Origin: Plecoglossus altivelis
Lineage: Eukaryota; Chordata; Actinopteri; Osmeriformes; Plecoglossidae
Length of the DNA stretch: 64,000 bases
Direction: 5' to 3'
NCBI GenBank assembly: GCA_036571765.1
Contig: BROE01000007.1
Coordinates: 11,906,134 to 11,970,133, forward strand
The notes under the pieces are model-generated. The model did not search any database and was not told the origin of the DNA. It saw only the letters and a program-made list of their open reading frames with translations. Each line of letters begins with the position of its first letter. Position 1 is the stretch's first letter. Made by a program: the position numbers and the translations under genes. Below are positions 13,801-24,465 of the stretch, in pieces.

Positions 13801-14345
13801 TGAGATTTGGGATGAAATGAAAGTAAAAATTAAAGTAGAAAAAAAACCCTTTCATTTGCGACCCGAGTGTGTTTACTTTTAGATGTGTCAGCACTGCCAT
13901 ATTTTAGATACAGATATGGAAGCTCAAAATAACAGCTTCTCTGAATCGGGCTTGCCTGTAAGAACATAACCCTCTTATCTGTTGTGACGCACCCCAGTTG
14001 TCTAGAAACTCAGTGAAACTCCAGCCTGCTCTGCATAAAAACCCACAGGATTAGAGCTCTCCTACTGCCTCTACCTCCGTCTGCCTCTACCTCTGTCTGC
14101 CTCTACCTCCGTCTGCCTCTACCTCCTTCTGCCTCTACCTCCTTCTGCCTCTACCTCCATCTGCCTCTACCTCCTTCTGCCTCTACCTCCATCTGCCTCT
14201 ACCTCCTTCTGCCTCTACCTCCTTCTGCCTCTACCTCCGTCTACCTCTACCTCCTCCCTCCCTGCCACTCTCTCTCCTTCTCAGTCATCTTTCTTTTTTT
14301 CTTCTATGTCTATTTTGGTTCATGTTGCCCCTCTTTCTGCTGCTG

Positions 14346-14387
<42 letters not shown>

Positions 14388-15457
14388 GTCTCTATCTCTC
14401 TCTGTCTCTCTATCTCTCTCTATCTCTCTCTCTGTCTATTTCTCTGTCCCTTCCTCTTTCTCTCTCTCTCCCTGTCGCTCTCTATCTATCTGTCTATCTT
14501 TCCCGTGGGCCCTTTCCCCCTCTCTCTCCCTCACTCTCTCTCCCTCTCTCTCTCGCTCTATATCTCTCCCTCTCTCTCACTCTTGCTTTCTCTTCTCACT
14601 ATCGCTCTATTTTTCTCCTTTTGCATTCTACTTTCTCTCACCGTGTCTCTTGTTTCCTTCTCCCTCCCTCCATCCCTCCCTCCCTCCCTCCCTCTCTCCC
14701 TCCCTCTCTCTCTTTCTGTCTCTCTCCCTCCCCTCCGTTCTGGAGAGTAGATGAAATATTGAAGGCAGCAGTGCAGTGGAAGCCTGCTCTATATTTAGCC
14801 CGGTCCTGTCTGGATTGACATGCACCCCACGCACACCCCAGCTACTGCAGCAGTCTCCCTGCTCTCGGGACAGAGGGCACAACCACCCTTCATCGGTCAC
14901 ACAGGCGCGCACACACACACACACACCTTCCCAGTACAGTAGACGCACACTTGCACATGGCACAGCCAAACCTGTACTTGCAGACATGCCCGCCCTCTCG
15001 CCCTCTCGCTCACTCGCTCACTCACTTGCTCATATGGCACTATACAGCTTTATTGTGTGTGTTCCTCTTTTGTGTGGAACTGGGGCTGAGCACAAAGTGA
15101 AAGAAGGTTCTTAAAGATGCTGCAGTCCTTGACATACTCATAATTAGCATCAACATGGTTTGGCCTCTTGTATAAGATATCTGAATGGGTTTCTCTGAAC
15201 CAGGGTTCCGAAGGCAGTCTTATAATCCTACTGTTGTCCAGAGGGACTAATGACAATCTGGACAGGATGGATTAAGGGGTCGGAAGTCACAACATGATTT
15301 TTCTTTATAGGTCTTTCTTTTCTCTACCTCTGATATTCTTCCCCTCTCTCTCTCTGTATCTCTCTCTCTCTCTCTGTATCTCTCTCTCGCTCGCTTTGTA
15401 TCTCTCTCACTCTCTGTATCTCTCTCTGTAACCTCTCTGTATCTCTCTCTCGCTCTG

Positions 15458-15497
<40 letters not shown>

Positions 15498-18006
15498 CTC
15501 TGTATCTCTCTCTCTGCAGGAATTCATTAACTCCTCTTGTCTCTTGTGAGTCTTCCCTCAGAGGAATATAGGGTGTATTCTGGTCTCCTTGCCCTGTAAT
15601 GAGCAGGACATCTCCTCTCTCCACACAGGCCACTGGGAACAGTGAGGGAACAGAGAGCCAAGTGGGAAATGTCATGTAGAAAACTCACCCTTTCATCTAC
15701 TGGCGCCTTCCACTCTGTCTTTTGTTCTTTCATTCATGCTTCTGCCTCTCGCTCGAGCACTTTCTTCCTCCCTCTCTCTCCCTCTCTCTCTCTCTCCCTC
15801 TCTCTCTCCCTCTCTATCTGACTCAGCAGCAGAAGAGCCATGGCTCGGGGTCGTGGGGCCCAGAGGGGCCGTGGCTCGAACCCCCCCACTTGGCAAATCT
15901 GGGCCAACCTGCAATCTGGGTCGTTCAAGGAAATTCATCTGCAGAAGGAGAGACAGCGTGAAGAGAGAGTCATGGAGAGAGAGTCATGGAGAGAGAGTCA
16001 TGGAGAGAGTCATGGGGAGAGAGTCATGGAGAGAGAGAGTGCATTAGGAGAGGAGAGAGGGGCATTTCCCGGGATGTTAGGAGATCCCAGTGTGTTTGTG
16101 CTCTGTGATGGTGTGTTCTGTGATGGTGTGCTCTGTGATGGTGTGCTCTGTGATGGTGTGTGCTGTGATGGTGTGCTCTGTGATGGTGTGCTCTGTGATG
16201 GTGTGCTCTGTGATGGTGTGTGCTGTGACTGTGTGTGGTGTGACTGTGTGTGCTGTGACGGTGTGTGCTGTGATGGTGTGTGCTGTGACGGTGTGTGCTG
16301 TGATGGTGTGTGCTGTGACGGTGTGTGCTGTGATGGTGTGTGCTGTGACTGTGTGTGGTGTGACTGTGTGTGCTGTGACTGTGTGTGCTGTGACTGTGTG
16401 TGCTGTGATGGTGTGTGCTGTGACGGTGTGTGCTGTGATGGTGTGTGCTGTGATGGTGTGTGCTGTGACTATGTGTGCTGTGACAGTGTGTGTTGTGACT
16501 ATGTGTGCTGTAACGGTGTGTGGTGTGACTATGTGTGCTGTGACGGTGTGTGCCGTGATGGTGTGTGCTGTGACTGTGTGTGTTGTGATAGTGTATGTGC
16601 CCCCCTCAGCCTTGGTGTTTGACACAGTAATCACATTCACACGTCGCCTGTAAAGCACCACTCAATGGACAGCCAGCGATTCCTACATGAACGCCTTAGC
16701 TCTGCAATGCAGACTTTTTCGAGCAGCTTGAATAGAACAACTGGTCATCCAAGATGGGGCTGCTGTTTCTTGTCCCAGAGTAATCTGATCTGTTCAGTGT
16801 GTTTTATTGCAGCGTTGCAGAGATGAATATTCAAACTGCAAGGAAGTGCTGTTCGTGTTGAAATGTGCAATACTGCACTTTTCTGTGTAATTGGAGATGG
16901 CACCATCATCATCATTATTAAGGACGCTAAGACAGAAAGACAGGGAGAGGGGGGGCGTGTGCTTTGGGAACACTCGCTTTGTCTCTGCCCCCATCAAGGT
17001 CACCCGTTTATGCTGAATCCAACATTCAGACTTAAGGAAGTCAGGCTCCCCTCCCTCCCTCTCTCTATCCTTCCCTCCCTCTCCATCCCTCTCTCCCTCC
17101 CTCTTCATCCCTCTCTCTCTCCCTCCTTCATCCCTCCCTCTTTCTCTTTCCATCCCTCCATCCCTCCCTCTCACTTTCCTCCCCTTCCCTCTGTCACACT
17201 TCCCTCCCCCTCCCCCTTGTTTTTCTGCTCTCACCCCCCCACACACACCCCTCCTCATCCCTCCTCTCCATCTCTCTTCCTCCCACCCCCCCATCCGTAT
17301 GCGCTGCAGATGCAGTTGCCATAGCGACTGGCTGCTCCATGTTTGTCTGATATTTTGTCCATTAACAGCCCTGCCAGCAGAGAATACTAATCAGACATCT
17401 CCCCCTGTCCTTAAGATAGAGGGACAGAGAGAGAGAGAGAAATAAAGAGAGAGTGTGTGAGAGAGACCGATTTAGAGAGAGAGAGAGCTAAAGAGAGAGT
17501 GTGTGAGACAGAGCGAGAGAGAGAGAGAGAGAGAGAGGGATGGTATTTATAAAGCTCATCAACTGAGCATGTCAGTTCAAGCTATGAATGAAACCACTCT
17601 CGCCTTTCCACGCTGAGCAACTGAGGGTATTTTTATAACCTCAAACACAAGCCGTCATCCGTACGATAATCGTTTTCACGTCGAGACATTTCTGCCTGTT
17701 TGTTCTTTCATCATAGATTTGATAGAATTCAAGTCTTTGTGTTTTGAGAAGTCAAACTTGGAACCATACTGTAGTGATCTGTACCATACTGAGCGATACA
17801 CCCAGTGTTTACCTTGGATACAGAAGCTTTCAGATGCATCTGCATGAATAGAGACTTACACACGCGCACACAGACATACACACACATGCGCGCGCGCGCA
17901 CACACACACAGACACACACACACACTTCCTTAGCTCCTGTCATGGCAGGGGCTGGAAGCGTTTGGGGGGGCGTGATGAATTGAGTGATGGGCAGGGAGCC
18001 TCTTAC

Positions 18007-18076
<70 letters not shown>

Positions 18077-21017
18077 CGTACAGTATATGTGTGTCTATGT
18101 ACGTGTATGCGTGTGTGTGTGAAAGAGACTGAACCTGACCTAGTTTCAGAGTGCTGCACTGCTCGCTGCCTGCTTCCTGACAGGGACAGAGAGACAGGTC
18201 ACCAGAACTACCCCTCATGCCCCCCTCGTGCCCCCGCTCCCCCTAGTGCCCCCTGCCTGCCTGCCTGCCCTGGACACAATACTACTGCATTTCATTTGAG
18301 AGTCTGACATGGGCTTTATTGCCCTGTGACCTTTGCGGTTTAGCCTCTGCCCTCTAGCCGTAGTAATCCGTAGCAACAGCACTGTGTCATCTCCCAGTGG
18401 TCACCTACTGTCACTTTCTCTGTGATTGTCCTCCACCTGCTCCCCTCCCCTGTCCCCCCTCCCCTCCCCTGTCCCCCTCTCCCCTCCTCTGTCCCTCCGT
18501 CCTGCTCTGCGCTTGTTCATCTCCCCCGCGCTCTCTCTCCCGACCTCTCTCCCTCCCATTCATCTCCTTTCCTGTCATCCACAGCCTTGAGCAGATCAGC
18601 TCTAGAACACCCGCCCCACCGCCCCCCGGTGCCCCTGTTCAGTGCAGTTGTCCACAACAAGCACATACGCGCTCTGCTCTAAAGTGTCAATAAGCTGCTA
18701 TAAACTCGCTCTGGATTGAGGGTATTGATTGAGGGGAGGGGGGCAGTATTGATTGAGGGGGGGTGGGCAGGATCGGTGACCAGCCCCAGTCACACTGGAC
18801 CACAAACTACCTCAGGGGTTTCCAGAGCCAACTCCTGAAGGACTTGCCGGCCACTGAAGCATGGCCCCTGTGACCCACGTCACGGTGCGGGAGAAGAGCA
18901 CCACAGGGAGGAGCGTGGAAGAGGCCCGCCGGATCGTTTGGAGTCCTCCTGTGGAGCCTTTGTTGCTGAGCAGCGTAGAAACAGAGCCACCTGCACAGCC
19001 ATCCCATCGGCACCCATGATGAGGCGAGATGGTCCTCGTTCCCCTTAACGCTCGGAGCCTCCAGCCTTGGGTCGTGTCCACGCCGCTCACCTCAGGGAGG
19101 GAGGCATGACTACCAAAGCAGCTTCAGGTCTTGGTCTTCAGGCTGGTTGACACAGTGGAGAGCTGAAGAGAGGCTCTCCTCACCTCCTGACCTCCACATG
19201 GGACCTGGTGTGGTAGATCTCTCTCCTTCCAGCTCCGAGGACAGTCGGCAGGGGCCTTTGATCCAAAGCTCCCTTTGGCTGCTTTGCGACGAGGCTTCCT
19301 CTCTCTTTTCTTCTCCCCCCAAGATTGATTTTTCAACCCCCCCCCCTCCCTCTTTCCCTCTCCTCCTCTCCTCTCTTCAGTTTCCTTGTCCTACTAGCAA
19401 CGACTTGGCTTTGATCAATAGTTTTTTTTTCTTTTTGCTGCTAAGCCTTTTTCAAGCATTTTAAATGACCTACTTAGTAATCCCCTCCGTTTCAATGAAG
19501 AGGATAGCTCTTTTCTGTAGACACGAGGAAGGAAGAGGACTTAGACGAGGAGGGGGAAGCAATATCTACTGTGTACCCGCAGTCTCCTCTTTCACAGGTT
19601 AGGAAATATTGAAGGCGAAGGCTGGAGTGATTTGATGAATAATAGCTCGAGGTTAGGGAGAGTTTTGAAGCACTGGAGTCTAAACAAGCCCTGTCTCTTT
19701 TCTTATGGCCTTCAGTAACGCTCGTTGGTATTCCTAGTCTGGTCTGTTAGATAGCGCTTCACTGCAATCTGGAATCAGGAACCATAAATAGGTTAACAAA
19801 TGAATACTAGGAAGGTAAGCGATGTGTATAGGTGTGTTTACTACACTGCGAAGCATACAGATAGGGTTCTACGTGTGAGACATGGTGGTGTATTTGATGT
19901 GTTTACCTATGGCTCTCTCCTCTCCAGCTGACAGGAATACACATTTCATCTTCGCTGCCTCTTATGAAGCCATAGCTTGAGGACTGTCAAATATAGTGGC
20001 TTCTATAGGAAGCTGAGTCACGTAATGTAACGCTCCACACCAGCATGGGGTCTACCCCTACAGATACTGAGATCCTCTGATGGGTGCTAATGAAACAGCC
20101 TTGCAGCCGTCTAGATAGCACTCACACCTGCCTCCTCAAAGCCTAGCTGGGTGGCGGGGAAACAATCTGCTTTGTGGACTGTCTTCTCTCAGGCTGGAGT
20201 CATTAGTGGCCTGGTAGAGTTTGTGTGTGTGGTCCTTACTGTGCTAAACTAGTATCCGCTGTGAAGTCGCGGTGGTGTTAAGAGCACGTAGGTGTGTCTA
20301 CTTGTCGCCAGGCACGTGAGGGGAGAGCTGCCATGTTCTGTTTCTAAACTCATGATCTGTTCTGAGTTCAGCCTGTGGTCGTGAGTGTTATTTCTAAACG
20401 GATAAAACAGGGAAGTTTATGTGGCATGTTGAAGAGATCATAGGATACGTAGAGCTCTATCTCACTCCCCTCCTCCCGTACCCCTCCCTCTCTATCTCCT
20501 CCCTCAGTTTTTTTTTTTTTCTCCCCCCCCGGTCGCTTCAGTCCCCCCCCCCCCCTTCGTTTGAGATGTGAGGCCGGTGTTTTTCATGCCGACTAGGTGG
20601 GGTGGCATTCGCCACAAACACCATACGCGTGCGACATGGATATGAGGCTGTTGGGGGAGACGTCTAAACACGGGAGGGTTCGGGGGCTGTGGACCTCCCA
20701 CATTCCAGATCAAATATGAAGGTAGCATGAGGCTGTCAACCCTCTCTTCCCTCTCTCCCCTGGCCTGTATCAACACACACACACACACACACACACACAG
20801 CACTCACACACATCCACACCCACAGTATCTTGGTATTGATCAAAGGAGACTGTTGTTTTTAATGGAGCTCCAGCCTCCTGCAGCATGTGAGGGGTCGTGC
20901 TGCGTCTGGAGAGAGCAGGGCCAGAGATGGAACTGACAAGCAGCAGGGTTCAGCTCCCTCTCTGCCCACTTGAACGGCTTCCTGCCGAGACCCTCCTCAG
21001 GCCTCAGACTGAATCTG

Positions 21018-21084
<67 letters not shown>

Positions 21085-21796
21085 AGAGAGTGTGTGTCAG
21101 GGGGGGGGCTGTGTTTGCGATCGAGGATGTAGGTTATTTTGTTCATCCGGTTGGTTTCGTCCAATTTTAGGTGTGTGTGTGTGTGTGTGCAAAGCTCTTG
21201 GCGCAGAGCCCGTCCTCTTGTTGATCATCTGTCCCACAATCCTGCCGTCTGTCTCTGTCTCCATCCCCGGTACACAGCCGGCTCCAATCCTGCCTCCCTT
21301 TCTAAGCCCTCAGCAGTAGTTTCATCATGGATGTGCTTCATCCTGTCATCATTGTTACACCGCTGCCTTCCTCATCAGTCACTCTGGACAGCTCCTTCTG
21401 CGCCTCATGGTGCCAGTCACCACAGGAGGGTCTGGCCTCGTTCTAACCTTTCCTAGAAGTATTTTTTGCAAGTCACGGATGTGCTGAAGGCTTTGGCGTG
21501 CGTCCGTGCGCTTAACTGTACCTTGCGGAGAAGGAGGGTCGTCCATTTAGCAGGAGAGCTGGGAGCTGTGTGCTGGGTGCTGTGTGCTGGGTGCTGTGTG
21601 CTGGGTGCTGGGAAAAAAGAAAGGATTACGGACCAATGAAAAGACCCACAGACTGCGGTCTGTCTAACACCAGCACGCTCCTCCCCTTCCTCCTCCTCCT
21701 TCTCCACAGACACAAGACTAGAGATAATCATTATAATATCATTATGATCATATTGGAATAGGTGGCAGGTTATTGGGGACACAGGGCATGCTTGTT

Positions 21797-21828
<32 letters not shown>

Positions 21829-24288
21829 CACACACACACACGCACACGCACACACACACACACACAGTGGAGGAGAGAGGAGGAAATACTAGCTTTTCCA
21901 GAGGTAGGGGTTCTGTGTTTTAGCTAAGTCTTTACCTGCAGTCTGTCAGTCTAAGATAAGATAAGATAAGAGATCCTTTATTTGTCCCACAATGGGGAAA
22001 TTCCACTGTTGCAACACACAGTTTAGGACAGGAATGAAAGAAATAGGCGCATGCAATAAAAATAGGATAAATAAACATGGTCATAAAAAATACAATATAA
22101 AGTATAAAGTATAAAGTGCACACTCTTATTTACAGTAAAAATGGTAACTAAAGTGGTTTAAGTGTATTGTTATATACAGTAAGTGACTATGGTGAGGTAA
22201 AAGTCTATTAATAGTATGTTAAATTATATTGCACATGATTGTAGCGGGTGAATGGCACATGTTCAGGGCTAACAGTGATCATTGTAAAGTCTGACAGCAG
22301 CAGGAAGGAAAGACCTGCGAAACCTCTCCTTCATACAGCTTCACTGAAGCTGCTCTGGTTTCATCTGGCTCTAGACTGTGTTCAGTCTACATGGCAGACT
22401 GAACACAGCAGCCTAAGAACCACTTCCAGCATAACAGCACGAAGTTGCTCTGTATACACATATCTGTAGCTATCTGTATATATGTAGGTATGTGTGTGTT
22501 GTTATTCAGCATGTATACAAGCAAGGAAATCTTGGCAGTGAGCCTGGTCGTTGTCTAGGTATGTTGTTTGTAAATAAGCTATGGAGGTGAAGCCCAGTGT
22601 TTGTGTTTGGCAGTCTGACCCTGGCTGCCCAGAGAGGAGGAGGGAGGGAGGGAGAGGAGGCGGGAGGGCGGAGGAGGGAGGAAGGAAGGAGGGAGGGAGA
22701 GGAGGTGGGAGAAAGGAGGAAAGAGGGAGGGAGAAGGAAAGAGGGAGAGGAGGGGGAGAAAAGGAAGAGGAAGGAGGGAGGGAGGGAGGGAAAGAGGAGA
22801 AGAATGGATGAGAGAGGAGAGACAGGCAAGGAAGAGACACGTCAGTGCTGGCGTCCCATTGGCTGGCACAGGCAGCCATGACAGATGGAGGAGTTCACAG
22901 AGGTTTCCATAGAAACCAGCATAAAGCGATGGCGTCGTAATCCTGGGTTTTCTGCTAGAGATGTGTAGAGGTGCAGGAGTGTTGTGTGGGTAGTCCAGGG
23001 TATTGTTGTCTATGAGGCATTGTTGTGTAACAGTCAGTGTCAAGGTCAAAGTGAATCACTGTCTGAATTTAGCTTGGTCTGAGGAGATGCTGTCGTTAGT
23101 TTTATCGCTTTAATCAGTTTGCAGTTTTTGATTTCATGATGATGTTGACAAGGAGCGTGAGTGGCACTTATCAGTGAGCCGGCCCAGATCTGTGTCAGGA
23201 TGAGAGGGGGAGGAGGTGTGCTTAGAAACCTAGATCTGGTTTCATCTGGCTCTCTGTCTCTCTCTCTGTCTCTTTGTCTGTCTCTCTCTGTCTCTCTCTC
23301 TCTGTCTGTCTGTCTCTCTCTGTCTCTCTCTGTCTGTCTCTCTCTTTCTCTGTCTCTCTCTCCTCTTCCAGCTGATGAAGAGATTCACCTAAACATGTCT
23401 TCCCCCCCTTCAACCTCTCTCTTATTTGCCTAATCAATCTTCTTTAAAAGCAGAAATGTCTGTTTAAGTGGAAGACTTGACTAAATGTGACAGCAGCTGA
23501 ACACTAGCGCGCTGCTGTGCTCCCACGAAGCAGCATCTTAGAGCCCCACCCCCTCCTAACCCATGGCTCCTCCCCCTCCCATCTTATGGCTCCTCCCCAT
23601 CAAAGCTCCTCTCCTATCAATCCTAAGGACACGTAGTTCACTTCTGTCATATATGTGCTCAGAGGCGTGTCCTAAGGCATTTGAAATTTGACAGTCATGT
23701 ATTGAAGAGGATTATTTCATTAGGCATTGTAAGCGATTAGCATGCACGTTTCATTTTTTTCTTTGTTTTTATGTAAGTGATTCCATTGAAGCGTTGAGCT
23801 GAACACCTTAATGTGCTACCTGGCTGCCCCCTTGTCTCACACGTGGTGTTGATGTGCTTGGCATGGAACAAACACACACGCTAACTTGAAAATCCACCAC
23901 ACTATCAACACATCTAACCTCCCCCCTCTCCATCCCTCTCCTCTCTCCTCCCCCTCATCCTCTCCCCTCCCTCCCTCGCTCTCCCTCACCCTCATCCTTC
24001 CCCTCCACTCTCCCTCCACCCTATTTCTCCTCTCCCCCCCACTTCTCCTCTCCCTCCACCCCTTCCCCTCCTTCCTCCCTCCCTCCCTCCCTCCCTCCCT
24101 CCCCTCCCCCCTCCTCCCCCTCTTTCTGCAGTGAGAAGAGAAAGCTCCAGGTGAGCGTCTCCAGCCCCATCCAGTGCAGCATGAACGGCAGGAAGTGCAC
24201 CGTCGTGGTCGAGTCCAAGATCAACCAATCACAGCCGGACTTCACCAAGAGCCGCTCCGGCTACATCCTGGCCGTGCCCGGGAACTGA
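6325..24288 (+). CDS. MYO1D: MYO1D, unconventional myosin-Id, 3' part (six exons)
   Basis: Class I unconventional myosin: a monomeric actin-based motor that binds membrane lipids through its basic TH1 tail, acts at the cell cortex and on endosomes, and in vertebrates and flies contributes to left-right asymmetry. Coding exons are 6325-6548, 7042-7180, 7386-7490, 8282-8395, 12263-12417 and 24132-24288. All have AG acceptors and GT donors, and the phases join without a break into 297 codons plus TGA. The first exon starts with VWRGTIARMRYRR, the IQ (calmodulin-binding) region after the motor head. The rest is the myosin TH1 tail, ending in SRSGYILAVPGN, the form of terminus I know from vertebrate MYO1D. 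The motor domain exons are upstream of the window, so this is a partial gene. The last intron is 11.7 kb and repeat-rich. MYO1D is preferred over MYO1G because of the C-terminus and the CDK5R1/PSMD11 neighbourhood. Confidence 0.93.
6549..7041 (+). other. MYO1D intron
   Basis: 493 bp between two coding exons. It holds a short CA tract (6571-6580) and a G-run plus T-run at 6913-6937. No other feature seen. Confidence 0.8.
7042..7180 (+). CDS. MYO1D: MYO1D exon: TH1 tail segment
   Basis: Completes the split arginine, then encodes 46 codons including LQVRAKVATLEALKGQRADL and WEGNYL, a conserved block of the class I tail. An internal CAG-GTGAGG at 7090-7098 looks like a donor but is read through as QVR. 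The used donor is GTGAGG at 7181. Confidence 0.92.
7386..7490 (+). CDS. MYO1D: MYO1D exon: TH1 tail segment
   Basis: Phase 0 at both ends, 35 codons, from KTDSPETASSFTLL to RILFSCNVRK. Acceptor CCCTGCAG, donor GTACAG. The RKDKFMRILFSC stretch is the TH1 beta-strand block that precedes the pleckstrin-like lipid-binding fold. Confidence 0.92.
7491..8281 (+). other. MYO1D intron with CA and CT microsatellites
   Basis: Contains a C-run (7503-7512), CT and CA arrays (7525-7740) and an uninterrupted (CT)n with TTTC variants (8068-8136) that runs into CA repeats (8137-8158). C-rich sequence then leads to the acceptor. No gene seen. Confidence 0.8.
8282..8395 (+). CDS. MYO1D: MYO1D exon: TH1 lipid-binding segment
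   Basis: Phase 0 at both ends, 38 codons. INRFHKCENRAVLITDRHLY is the conserved TH1 motif found across class I myosins, followed by KLDPLKQYKPMKSIPLYN. Acceptor TTTCCCAG, donor GTGAGG; a (CA)n tract begins 19 nt after the donor. Confidence 0.94.
8396..12262 (+). other. MYO1D intron, repeat-rich
   Basis: Holds (CA)n at 8413-8452, a C10A13 run (8932-8953), (CT)n at 9060-9093, (CA)n at 9491-9519, a 21-bp GGGGAGAGGTGGGGGAGGGCT array (about 9880-9948), CT/CCTT-rich 10240-10480, long (CT)n 10698-10826 and C-rich 11065-11105 and 11740-11795. No exon or RNA gene is recognised. Confidence 0.75.
9880..9950 (+). repeat. 21-bp G-rich minisatellite
   Basis: Between three and four units of GGGGAGAGGTGGGGGAGGGC follow each other. 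Every unit has several runs of three or more G, so G-quadruplex formation on the + strand is plausible. Confidence 0.8.
12263..12417 (+). CDS. MYO1D: MYO1D exon: TH1 segment
   Basis: 51 codons plus two bases (AG of a split serine). It contains VTGVSVSPGKDQLVVFHTKD and SRIGELVGTLLSHFK. Acceptor GTCTCCCAG and donor GTAGTC, followed at once by a TGTC-rich microsatellite (12423-12580). Confidence 0.93.
12649..12755 (+). repeat. 34-bp tandem triplication
   Basis: Three copies of a ~34-bp unit beginning TTACTGTAGGACTGATGTGA and ending GGTATCCAGG, then a truncated fourth ending at TTACTGTAG. Units differ at single positions (ACCTGG versus ACTTGG). Confidence 0.85.
13343..13622 (+). repeat. 15-bp minisatellite of GAAYACAGTGTTCA type
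   Basis: About 18 units of the form CAGTGTTCAGGCTGAATA or CAGTGTTCAGGGTGAGCT. Adjacent units create imperfect inverted repeats such as GAATACAGTGTTC and GAGCACAGTGTTC, close to the 3-spaced palindrome bound by steroid receptors. It lies in the last MYO1D intron. Confidence 0.85.
14058..14252 (+). repeat. 14-bp minisatellite CTGCCTCTACCTCC
   Basis: About 14 tandem units of CTGCCTCTACCTCC with variation at the last positions (CCG, CTT, CAT). The strand is purely pyrimidine-rich apart from G and A at fixed positions. Confidence 0.85.
16090..16595 (+). repeat. 15-bp minisatellite TGTGCTGTGATGGTG
   Basis: About 33 units of TGTGCTGTGATGGTG with variants in two positions (GACGGTG, GACTGTG, TGGTGTGAC). 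Variants are ordered in blocks, showing higher-order duplication. The period gives long open frames on both strands, which are not genes. Confidence 0.9.
21953..22490 (-). mobile_element. 3' end of a CR1/L2/Rex1-like LINE
   Basis: Read on the - strand, 22348-22280 encodes KERFRRSFLPAAVRLYNDHC and then a stop. This has the shape of the C-terminal end of ORF2 in CR1/L2/Rex1-type LINEs (…SFFPRAVRLLN). About 300 bp of AT-rich 3' UTR follow, including the block GGGACAAATAAAGGATCTC, and the copy ends in short tandem TTATC units (21953-21971), the usual 3' tail of such elements. The 5' part is missing, as with most truncated LINE copies. No target-site duplication was identified. The clade is inferred from memory. 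Confidence 0.6.
24132..24288 (+). CDS. MYO1D: MYO1D terminal coding exon
   Basis: Completes the split serine, then EKRKLQVSVSSPIQC ... FTKSRSGYILAVPGN and TGA at 24286-24288. The acceptor CTTTCTGCAG follows a long CT-rich tract. The very C-terminus diagnoses MYO1D rather than another class I myosin. Confidence 0.94.
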
Positions 24289-24459
24289 CGGAGCTGGGAC
24301 GGAGAGGAGACAGGGGGACACAGGTGACGGAGAGGAGACAGGGGGACACAGGTGACAGAGAGGAGACAGATATCACCTGTGGATGGTTGTGGTCTTGGTA
24401 CAGTTGAGCTCGGACACACTCGGATGTGAACAGTGTGCACATAGGAAAGTGGACATTGG

Positions 24460-24465
24460 AATAAA
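24460..24465 (+). terminator. Candidate proximal polyadenylation signal of MYO1D
   Basis: AATAAA 172 bp after the stop codon, followed about 20 bp later by GT-rich TACGTGTCTTC. Confidence 0.5.

Larger units (their letters stand above)
12418..24131 (+). other. Last MYO1D intron, 11.7 kb, repeat-rich
   Basis: Contents besides the separately listed minisatellites and LINE piece: TGTC repeat 12423-12580, (CT)n 14350-14640 and 14660-14735, GA/CT-rich 15340-15520 and 15765-15815, C/T-rich 17048-17290, GA-rich 17415-17540, (TG)n 18009-18073, CT-rich 18470-18560, T-run 20508-20520 with C-runs 20521-20555, (CA)n 20773-20800, (TG)n 21019-21069, CTGGGTG repeat 21565-21612, (CA)n 21797-21866, GGA-rich 22633-22795, CT/TGTC 23250-23360 and CT/CCTC-rich 23925-24125. 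No further exon is recognised. Confidence 0.7.

Noticed and set aside
13326..16600. CRISPR-like regular repeats
   Set aside because: The arrays have contiguous units without unique spacers and lie in introns of an animal gene. They are minisatellites.
15840..16661. Cysteine/valine-rich open frames of 187-260 codons
   Set aside because: They are translations of the 15-bp minisatellite in several frames and both strands.
18790..19100. GC-richer block in the last MYO1D intron as a possible exon or LINE remnant
   Set aside because: No in-frame similarity to MYO1D, which is already complete between its neighbouring exons, and no diagnostic LINE motif.
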